DNA of 37,716 nt from Candidatus Falkowbacteria bacterium CG10_big_fil_rev_8_21_14_0_10_37_14 (GTDB lineage: Bacteria; Patescibacteriota; Patescibacteriia; Patescibacteriales; Patescibacteriaceae), in the NCBI GenBank assembly GCA_002778705.1, contig PFAM01000013.1, positions 65,077-102,792 on the forward strand, in the 5' to 3' direction. This document shows, in pieces, positions 14,999 through 22,107 of the stretch. Numbering within the stretch: position 1 is the stretch's first letter; the number at the start of each line of letters is the position of its first letter. The notes under the pieces were generated by a model, which worked only from the letters and a program-made list of their open reading frames with translations, ran no database searches and was not told the origin of the DNA. The position numbers and the translations under genes are program-made.

Positions 14999-16657
14999 AT
15001 GAAACTTAACGGGGAGGCTTTGGTTAAGCTTTTAATTAAGCAAAATTACTTATCAAAAAGTGATGCTGTTAATGCACAAAAACTAGCCATAAAACATCGA
15101 GCCGACGTGCTGGATGTTTTGTTGTCTCAAGGGTTAGTTACTAATGATCTTTGTGGACAGGCGGTGGCTGAAGCTTTGGGGTTAGTTTATGCTGATTTAA
15201 ACTCTAATTTACCTGACAGAGAACAAGTTTTAAAAATTTCTGAAGAGCTAGCTAAAAAATTCAGAGTTGTTTTGTTTAAAGAAAATAAAAAAAGTGTTGT
15301 AGTAACTACTGATAATCCAGAAAACGAAGAAGTGTTATCAGTTATGGAGGCCTTATTTGCTGGTAAAAAAGTTACTATCCAATATTCTTTACCTGAGGAT
15401 ATTGATAATATCTTGATGTTCTATCGTAAATCTTTGGAGACTCGTTTTGCTAAGATTATCGATGAACAAAAACGTTTAGCTCCAGAAATTATAGAACAAA
15501 TTTTATCTGATGCTTTATCATTTCGAGCTTCTGATGTTCACTTTGAACCACAAATAGAGGAGGTGGTAATTCGTTTTCGTGTAGATGGTGTTCTGCAGGA
15601 GGCGGGTAGGGTACCTAAAAATTATTATGAAAATATCTTGAATCGTATTAAAGTGCAAAGCCGATTACGAATTGATGAGCATTTTGCTACTCAAGATGGT
15701 GCCATGAATTATAGTGACGGTGAAGTTTCGGTGGATATTAGAGTTTCGGTAGCTCCAATGGTTAATGGTGAAAAGGTGGTTTTAAGATTATTGTCATCAT
15801 ATATCAAGGGCTTGGCCTTGGCTGATTTAGGTTTGTCGCCCAAACATCAAGAAATGGTAGAATTGGCTGCTAATAAGCCGTTTGGAATGATTTTGGTAAC
15901 CGGGCCGACAGGGTCTGGAAAAACCACTACTTTGTATAGTTTAATTAGAATGTTAAATCAACCTGGGGTGAATATTACTACCATTGAAGACCCTGTGGAA
16001 TATAAAATAAAAGACATTAATCAGATCCAGGTTAACCATCAAACAGAGCTAACTTTTGCTAAAGGACTGAGATCTATTATGCGTCAGGATCCGGATATTA
16101 TTTTGGTAGGAGAAATTCGCGATGAGGAAACGGCTGAGATTGCGGTGAACGCTGCTTTAACTGGCCATTTATTATTATCTGCTTTTCATGCTAATGATGC
16201 CGCCGGGACTATTCCACGTTTGCTAAGCATGAAAAATGAACCATTTTTATTAGCCTCTACTTTAGAATTAATTATCGCGCAACGTTTAGTGCGAAAAATT
16301 TGTGATCATTGCCGTTATAGCTTTACTGCTAAGTTATCCAGCATACCAATGCCGATAAAAACTGTTAATAAGTTTTTTGGTAAAACAGATATGCTGCTCT
16401 ATAAAGGAAAAGGTTGTTCGGTGTGCGGTAATTCAGGATATCTTGGTCGAACGGCTATTTTTGAGTTAATCGCTTTGACTTCAGAAATGAAAGAATTGAT
16501 TTTAAAAGAACCTTCAGCGCAGGAGATTTGGAGTTTGGCTCGTAAACAAGGTTCGGCAACTTTTTTTGAAGATGGAATAGATAAGGTAAAGCAGGGTGTA
16601 ACGACGATAGATGAATTAAAGCGGGTAGCTGAAGTACCTTTGGCCGAGCGGAAATAA
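14999..16657 (+). CDS. pilB: Type IV pilus assembly ATPase PilB (GspE family)
   Basis: Hexameric cytoplasmic ATPase that powers pilus extension. The 552-residue protein begins with a MshEN/GspE N-terminal region (about 1-130). The core has Walker A GPTGSGKT at 302-309, an Asp-box region (TTIEDPVEY), Walker B with E372 in ILVGEIRDEET and a His box in TGHLLLSAFHAND. A zinc tetracysteine site, C435-x2-C438 and C473-x2-C476, is typical of PilB/GspE and absent from PilT retraction ATPases. Length is standard. pilC follows after 2 nt. Confidence 0.95.
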   Translation: MKLNGEALVKLLIKQNYLSKSDAVNAQKLAIKHRADVLDVLLSQGLVTNDLCGQAVAEALGLVYADLNSNLPDREQVLKISEELAKKFRVVLFKENKKSVVVTTDNPENEEVLSVMEALFAGKKVTIQYSLPEDIDNILMFYRKSLETRFAKIIDEQKRLAPEIIEQILSDALSFRASDVHFEPQIEEVVIRFRVDGVLQEAGRVPKNYYENILNRIKVQSRLRIDEHFATQDGAMNYSDGEVSVDIRVSVAPMVNGEKVVLRLLSSYIKGLALADLGLSPKHQEMVELAANKPFGMILVTGPTGSGKTTTLYSLIRMLNQPGVNITTIEDPVEYKIKDINQIQVNHQTELTFAKGLRSIMRQDPDIILVGEIRDEETAEIAVNAALTGHLLLSAFHANDAAGTIPRLLSMKNEPFLLASTLELIIAQRLVRKICDHCRYSFTAKLSSIPMPIKTVNKFFGKTDMLLYKGKGCSVCGNSGYLGRTAIFELIALTSEMKELILKEPSAQEIWSLARKQGSATFFEDGIDKVKQGVTTIDELKRVAEVPLAERK

Positions 16658-16659
16658 TT

Positions 16660-17757
16660 ATGAAAAATAATTTTTTTGGATCAATTGCTCAAAATATAAA
16701 CATCTGGTCTTCTGGCCACGATCGTGAATATTTGGTTGATAATTTGAGCTTGTTAGTTGGCTCTGGTTTAACTGTGCCAGATGCTTTGAAGGCTACAATG
16801 ACCGGTGTAAAAACCAAAACCATGACCAAGACGGTCACAGATATTAAGGATAATGTGGAAGCTGGTGTACCGTTGTGGAAGGCTATGGAAAAAACTAAAA
16901 TTTTCAAGAGTCATGTGGTTTCTTTAATTAAAATAGGCGAGGAAACTGGGCGATTGGCCAATAATTTAAAAGTAGTGCGCACAGAGCAACAGAAAGAATT
17001 AGATTTAAGATCTAAAGTGCGTTCAGCTATGATTTATCCGATTTTTGTATTTTGTTTAACGGGCATAGTAGCTTTAGGTATCGCTTGGTTTGTGTTACCG
17101 AGAATTACTCAAGTGTTTACACAGATGAATATGACACTGCCTTTGATTACTAAGGTTTTAATTTGGTTGGGAGATGCTTTAGAGGCTTATGGAATGATAA
17201 TTATCCCAGTGGCTTTGGTGATAATTTTTTTAACTGCTTTCTTTTTATTTTATTTTTCACTGACGAAATTTTTAGGTCAACGGTTACTGTTTGTTTTGCC
17301 CGGTATTGGTCGATTAATGCAAGATGTAGAATTGGCACGGTTTGGTTATTTATTAGGTTTGCTATTAGAGGCTGGCTTGCCAATTATTCAGGCTATTAAA
17401 TCGTTATCAGAGACTGCAACTTTTCAAGATTATCAAATTTTTTATGAATATCTAGCAAACGAAATTGATGATGGACGAACTTTTAATGATAGTTTTCTAT
17501 CTTATTATAAATTAAAACGGTTAGTGCCGACATCGGTTCAGCAATTAATTGTGACTGGCGAGCGTTCTGGTAATTTAGCTGGAACTTTATTGTCTATCGG
17601 AGCAACTTATGAAGCCAAGAGCGATATTACCGCAAAAAATTTATCAGTAATTTTAGAACCGATACTGCTAGTACTAGTTGCTTCGGGAGTAATTGCCGTG
17701 GCTTTGTCGGTAATCTTGCCGGTGTACAGTTTAATTGGTAGTCTGTCCATACAATAA
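16660..17757 (+). CDS. pilC: Type IV pilus platform protein PilC (GspF family)
   Basis: Inner-membrane platform that couples the PilB motor to pilin polymerisation. The 365-residue protein has two GspF repeats (about 20-140 and 225-345), each a cytoplasmic helical bundle with the LLxxGL-type pattern (LSLLVGSGLTVPDAL; LGLLLEAGLPIIQAI). Membrane helices lie near 125-150, 175-200 and 335-360. The IGEETGRL and TGERSGNL motifs after each bundle are diagnostic. It is slightly shorter than PilC proteins of about 400 residues because the N-terminal extension is missing. The first pilin gene begins 2 nt downstream. Confidence 0.94.
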   Translation: MKNNFFGSIAQNINIWSSGHDREYLVDNLSLLVGSGLTVPDALKATMTGVKTKTMTKTVTDIKDNVEAGVPLWKAMEKTKIFKSHVVSLIKIGEETGRLANNLKVVRTEQQKELDLRSKVRSAMIYPIFVFCLTGIVALGIAWFVLPRITQVFTQMNMTLPLITKVLIWLGDALEAYGMIIIPVALVIIFLTAFFLFYFSLTKFLGQRLLFVLPGIGRLMQDVELARFGYLLGLLLEAGLPIIQAIKSLSETATFQDYQIFYEYLANEIDDGRTFNDSFLSYYKLKRLVPTSVQQLIVTGERSGNLAGTLLSIGATYEAKSDITAKNLSVILEPILLVLVASGVIAVALSVILPVYSLIGSLSIQ

Positions 17758-17759
17758 TT

Positions 17760-18197
17760 ATGGTTAAATTATCAGCTTTTACACTAGTAGAAATGTTGTT
17801 AATTATAGCTATTATGGGTGTAATAGTTGGGTTGTCAGCTCCTGTGGTGCGCTTAAGTCAGATTAGTAATAATTTAGATTTAGCAGCTTTAACTACAACC
17901 CAAGCAATTAAGCGAGCGCAATTATTATCTATGGCTGTGGCGGAAGATAGTAACTGGGGTTTAAATGCTGGGACTAGTAGTTTGATTATTTTTAAAGGAG
18001 CTAATTTTGCCACTAGAGATATTAATTTTGATGAAGTTTGGGATATGCCTAGTGGAACTAGTGTGACTAGTACGGCTAGTATCGTTTTTAATAAAACTCG
18101 GGGTGATTGTATAACTCCGGGACAATTATTTGTAAGCTCTGTAAATAATGCAACTAAAATTCTCGTCATTAATTCTAAGGGGACGGTGGAGTACTAA
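17760..18197 (+). CDS. Pilin-like protein, FimT/GspH type
   Basis: A 145-residue type IV pilin-like protein with a five-residue basic leader and a class III signal: A6, then F7-TLVE with Glu at mature position +5 (E11), and a hydrophobic helix to about residue 30. The residue before cleavage is Ala, not the usual Gly. The C-terminal part is Ser/Thr-rich beta-like sequence with a single Cys. Short leader, small size and position right after pilC suit a GspH/FimT minor pilin. The last 50 nt overlap the start of the next pilin gene in another frame, so translation of the two is probably coupled. Confidence 0.85.
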   Translation: MVKLSAFTLVEMLLIIAIMGVIVGLSAPVVRLSQISNNLDLAALTTTQAIKRAQLLSMAVAEDSNWGLNAGTSSLIIFKGANFATRDINFDEVWDMPSGTSVTSTASIVFNKTRGDCITPGQLFVSSVNNATKILVINSKGTVEY

Positions 18198-19569
18198 GGC
18201 CGCTTTTTCTTTGGTGGAAATTATTTTATCTAGCGCTGTTTTTGCGGTGCTGGCGGCTATTTTATTGGGTTCCTACTGGTATGGCCAAGAGTCCACGGTA
18301 TTATCGGGGCGAAGAGCTCAGGCAATTTTTTTGGCCGAAGAAGGTTTAGAGGTGACACGTAATATGCGTGATACTGGTTTTGCTAGTTTAATTGACGGAA
18401 CCTATGGTTTAGCGACAAGTGGTGGCGAGTGGATATTTTCCGGCGCTCAAGATGTTAATGATATTTATACTAGGCAGGTAGCTGTCGGCAGTTTGGATAA
18501 TAATAATAAGCTAGTAACTTCCACAGTTACTTGGCAACAAAACTTGCAAAGAACAGGCACGGTAGTTTTAACAACCAAGCTAACTAATTGGTTAAGAAAA
18601 GGCGTTGGTAATTGGGCATTGCCAACACAAACTGCTTTTTTGAATTATGTCGGTAGTAATAACGCCACCAAAGTAGAGGTGAGCGGTAATTATGCTTATA
18701 TAATTTTTACGGCTGGCACGCCAAATTTTGTGGTGGTGGATATTAGTAATCCGGCTAGTCCAGTGGCGGTTGGATCATTAACTTTGAGTGGTATGCCGTT
18801 TAATTTATTTATTCAAGGAAATTACGCGTATATAGCTAGTAGTGATAATAGTCGAGAACTACAAATTATTGATGTGACCAATAAGGTGGCGCCAGTGTTA
18901 GTGGGGAGTTATGATGTTACTGGTAGTGCTGATGCTTATGGGGTTTATGTCGATGCCACTAGAGCGGCCTTGGTGAGGGCTAGTAGTGGTAGCAGAGAAT
19001 TTTATTTAATTGATGTTAGTAATCCAACCGCGCCAACTTTGACAAATTCTTTGGAGCTAGGGGCAACTGGCTATGAGGTGGTGATTTCTGGCAATTATGC
19101 TTATGTGGCTTCTGGAAATAATAATCAGGAATTACAAGTGGTAAACATTGCTGGAGGGGCTTCGAACATTGTTGGTTTTAGGGACATTTCTGGAAATACT
19201 GACGTTAGAACGATTACCATGTCTGGAAATAATATGTTATTAGGGGCAGGTTCTAATTTATATGTAGTTGATGTGGTAATACCAACCGCTCCGCAATTAA
19301 AAGGACAGGTTAGTTTAGGAGGAACTGTTAATGACATTGCTTTAACGACAGCTAATAATGGAACCACCGTATTTACAGCTCAGTCTAATACAGCAGCCGA
19401 GTTTAGAACTGTTGATATTACTATACCAAGTGCTCCAACAATTATAGGCACTGTTAATGTGTCCGGAAGTGATGTGATGGCCGGTGTGGCTTATAGCCTG
19501 GACTTTAATACAGCCTTTGGTGCTAGCGCGGCTAATGCTCAAGAGTTATTAGTATTTTCTCCTCAATAA
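18148..19569 (+). CDS. Minor pilin fused to a seven-bladed LVIVD-type beta-propeller
   Basis: A 473-residue protein. The N-terminus is a prepilin: an 18-residue leader plus A19, then F20-SLVE with the +5 Glu at E24, and a membrane helix to about 45. A PilV/GspI-like segment with AEEGLEVTRNMRD follows (about 60-80). From about 160 to the end, seven repeats of ~43 residues each carry a GNYAYV-like strand and a VVDISNPxxPxxVGS-like strand. This is the LVIVD repeat, which forms beta-propellers in exported proteins. The last blade ends at the terminus. A pilus-tip or fibre adhesin is inferred. The ATG at 18148 overlaps the previous gene by 50 nt; no later start leaves the leader intact. Confidence 0.85.
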   Translation: MQLKFSSLILRGRWSTKAAFSLVEIILSSAVFAVLAAILLGSYWYGQESTVLSGRRAQAIFLAEEGLEVTRNMRDTGFASLIDGTYGLATSGGEWIFSGAQDVNDIYTRQVAVGSLDNNNKLVTSTVTWQQNLQRTGTVVLTTKLTNWLRKGVGNWALPTQTAFLNYVGSNNATKVEVSGNYAYIIFTAGTPNFVVVDISNPASPVAVGSLTLSGMPFNLFIQGNYAYIASSDNSRELQIIDVTNKVAPVLVGSYDVTGSADAYGVYVDATRAALVRASSGSREFYLIDVSNPTAPTLTNSLELGATGYEVVISGNYAYVASGNNNQELQVVNIAGGASNIVGFRDISGNTDVRTITMSGNNMLLGAGSNLYVVDVVIPTAPQLKGQVSLGGTVNDIALTTANNGTTVFTAQSNTAAEFRTVDITIPSAPTIIGTVNVSGSDVMAGVAYSLDFNTAFGASAANAQELLVFSPQ

Positions 19570-19570
19570 T

Positions 19571-20101
19571 ATGATTAGTCGAAAGGTAGATAATAAACAA
19601 AATAAAAACGGGTTTACATTAGTGGAAATACTATTATATGTAGCGTGTGCCTCCTTGCTTTTGTTAGCATTATCTTTTTTGTGGATAGAATTACTGGCGG
19701 CCAGAGGCAGGCAACAGGCAATTATTGAGGTTAATGAACAAGGTACGGCGCTGGTTAGAATGATTAATCAAGAAATAAGATCAGCTCAGAATATTAATTT
19801 ACCGGCAATAGGTACTAGTGGTGTAATTTTGTCGTTGACTTCTGATGATTTGTTTATTAACCCACTGGTGTTTGACGCTTCGAGTACAACGATACGTTTA
19901 TCAGAGGCTGGCGGAGCGGCAATGGCTTTAACTAATTCTAAAGTGCTAGCTGATAGTTTAATTTTTTATAATCAATCAAAGCTTAATACTCCCGGGCTAA
20001 TTAGTTTTAGTTTTCATTTGAGATATGATGACGCTTCGGGACGCAGAGAGTATCAATTTGATAAAACTTTTCAAGGCACGGCCGCTTTAAGACAACCTTA
20101 A
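19571..20101 (+). CDS. Minor pilin, PilW/GspJ type
   Basis: A 176-residue pilin-like protein with a canonical class III signal: a basic leader, K-N-G14, then F15-TLVE with Glu +5 at E19 and a hydrophobic helix to about 42. It is the only one of the operon's pilins with the standard Gly before the cleavage site. The region after the helix, with EQGTALVRMINQEIRSA, matches the PilW/GspJ pattern. GspJ-type subunits cap the pseudopilus tip with GspI and GspK-like proteins. It starts 1 nt after the propeller pilin, fitting a tip complex assembled with it. Confidence 0.85.
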   Translation: MISRKVDNKQNKNGFTLVEILLYVACASLLLLALSFLWIELLAARGRQQAIIEVNEQGTALVRMINQEIRSAQNINLPAIGTSGVILSLTSDDLFINPLVFDASSTTIRLSEAGGAAMALTNSKVLADSLIFYNQSKLNTPGLISFSFHLRYDDASGRREYQFDKTFQGTAALRQP

Positions 20102-20105
20102 TTTT

Positions 20106-20522
20106 ATGTTTTGTATAGTGACTAAAAAATGCTATAATAAAAAAAGACCAGCCTATGTAGTGCTGATCAGTGTTTTGGTAGTAGGTGCTTTTGGTACGGC
20201 TTTGGCGATGGCGGTGTTACTATCTGGTATTAATTCGGCTAAGTCTGGGTTATTAGAGCAACAATCTGCTAATGCTCGGGCTTTGGCTAATGCTTGTGCC
20301 GAAGAAGCTTTAGGGCAAATTCGTGCTGACAAAAACTATAACGGTAGCGGTAATTTAAATATTGATAATGATACTTGTATATACACAGTAATATTAGGTT
20401 CTGGAGATATTAGGGATATTAATGTGACGGCTACCAGTAGTGTGGCGATTAGAAAAATATTTATCAATATTACCCAGATTAATCCAAGTATTCAAGTAAG
20501 TGTGTGGCGTGAAGTAAATTAA
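20106..20522 (+). CDS. PilX/GspK-like minor pilin
   Basis: A 138-residue protein with a basic leader (KKCYNKKRPA), then a hydrophobic helix (about 17-42) lacking the +5 Glu and the FTLVE motif. A helix with SANARALANACAEEALGQIR follows; this alanine-rich pattern with a Cys is typical of PilX N-terminal domains. Absence of the +5 Glu is also characteristic of GspK-type tip subunits. It completes a FimT-PilV-PilW-PilX-like series. Two cysteines, in ANACAEE and DTCIYT, may form a disulfide. A TTG/ATG ambiguity does not arise; the ATG at 20106 is 4 nt after the previous stop. Confidence 0.8.
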   Translation: MFCIVTKKCYNKKRPAYVVLISVLVVGAFGTALAMAVLLSGINSAKSGLLEQQSANARALANACAEEALGQIRADKNYNGSGNLNIDNDTCIYTVILGSGDIRDINVTATSSVAIRKIFINITQINPSIQVSVWREVN

Positions 20523-20526
20523 TTTT

Positions 20527-22107
20527 ATGAAACCAATTTTAAAAATAAAAACTAATCAGGTTGTTGAAGCTAATAAAAAAATAATATATTTAGGTGTCTT
20601 ATTGTCGGTCTTCGTATATCTGCTATTTACGGCGTTATCTTTTTGGCAATATAAAAATGAACGTAAGAGTGATGAATTAATGGCCAAAGTACGTAGCGCT
20701 AGTGTTATTAATTTTTACCAAACTCAGTTTAATAGCCATTTAGAAGTATTATCTGGTGATGTTAAGTTTATATCTCATGCCCCGGTTTTTAAAGATTATT
20801 TAAAACAACCTTCGGAACTTAATCGTAAAAAAGTGGAAGATTTATTTACACAATTTGCTTTACAGAGAAAGGTTTATGACCAAATTAGATATTTAGATAA
20901 AAATGGTCAGGAAATTATTAGGATAAATTATAACCAAGGACAGGCAACCGTAGTGCCTGTAAGTGATTTACAAAACAAAAAAGGCCGTTACTATTTTGAT
21001 GAAACCTTGGTGTTAAATGAAGGTGGTATTTACACTTCACCAATAGATTTAAATATTGAAAATAATAAAATAGAAGAGCCGTATAAGCCAATGTTGAGAA
21101 TAGGGACGCCGGCATTTTTGAATGAAGAAAAAGTTGGTGTGGTTATTTTAAACTACTTAGCTAAAAACATTTTAGATGAATCTAGTCTTGATGATAAAGA
21201 TGTTTTAGATAGCTTTAGTAATCAAGTAGAGATTTTAGATAGTAATGGTTATTGGTTAAAATCCAGTTTACCAAGATCTTGGGGGATGATGTTTTCTGAT
21301 AAAAAGGAACAGAATTTAATCAAAGAAAATCCTAAACTTTGGGATTTATTAAAGGGGAACCAACAAGGACAAGTGTTTTTTGAAAATGGTTTTTATTCTT
21401 TCGCTACTCTGGAGTCTGATAGCGGGGGTGTGACTTGGAAGATTTATAATCATATTCATAATAATGATCTGTACAGCAGGTCTAATATAATAGCATTACG
21501 ATTGATTTTAACTAACTTGTTATTTGCTGGCATTTTAGTAATTTTTATTTGGTATTTTTATAGAATTTTTAGACGACTTAAAGATGAAACACAAAAAAAA
21601 CAAGACAATGAACAAATGTTTAAGGCTTTTATGCAGGCGACTAAAGATGCCGTGGTAGTGATGGATGATAAAAATAAAATTGTATTTTGGAACCAAGGTG
21701 CAGTAAAGATGTTCGGCTATGATAACCAGGAAATAGTTGGGCAAGATTTTTATAAAATTACTTCAAACGAAAAACAAAAAAATATTCTAAATTTTAAGCA
21801 ATTTAGTAATATTGATATGCCAGATAAAATTATTGAATTATCCACTAAACGTAAAAATGGTGAAATTTTTATAGTTGAATTGTCAATGTCGAAAGCTTTG
21901 GTTGATGAACGATGGCGAGTTATTAGTATAATGCGAGAAATTACAGAGCGTAAAAAAAAGGAAAAAAATACTCAAGTTGAGTTATTAGAAAATAAAGAAA
22001 CAGCTGAAAAATTAACAAGAATGAATCAGTTGATGGTAGACAGAGAATTGGCTATGGTAAAACTTAAACAAGAAATTGTAGAGTTAAAACAGAAAGTAAA
22101 GCTATGA
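20527..22107 (+). CDS. Membrane Cache/PAS sensor without a kinase domain
   Basis: A 526-residue sensor. TM1 is at about 19-40, a ~280-residue extracellular Cache-type domain (dCache/LuxQ-like, with the QIRYLDKNGQEIIRIN strand) follows, and TM2 is at about 320-345. A cytoplasmic PAS domain (about 364-475, DAVVVMDDKNKIVFWNQGA) and a charged coiled-coil tail (476-526) complete it. There is no HisKA, HATPase, GGDEF or methyl-accepting region. The ATGA overlap with the next gene, a complete histidine kinase, couples their synthesis. I infer a co-receptor or heteromeric partner feeding the kinase. A split from a former larger kinase is another option. Confidence 0.85.
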   Translation: MKPILKIKTNQVVEANKKIIYLGVLLSVFVYLLFTALSFWQYKNERKSDELMAKVRSASVINFYQTQFNSHLEVLSGDVKFISHAPVFKDYLKQPSELNRKKVEDLFTQFALQRKVYDQIRYLDKNGQEIIRINYNQGQATVVPVSDLQNKKGRYYFDETLVLNEGGIYTSPIDLNIENNKIEEPYKPMLRIGTPAFLNEEKVGVVILNYLAKNILDESSLDDKDVLDSFSNQVEILDSNGYWLKSSLPRSWGMMFSDKKEQNLIKENPKLWDLLKGNQQGQVFFENGFYSFATLESDSGGVTWKIYNHIHNNDLYSRSNIIALRLILTNLLFAGILVIFIWYFYRIFRRLKDETQKKQDNEQMFKAFMQATKDAVVVMDDKNKIVFWNQGAVKMFGYDNQEIVGQDFYKITSNEKQKNILNFKQFSNIDMPDKIIELSTKRKNGEIFIVELSMSKALVDERWRVISIMREITERKKKEKNTQVELLENKETAEKLTRMNQLMVDRELAMVKLKQEIVELKQKVKL

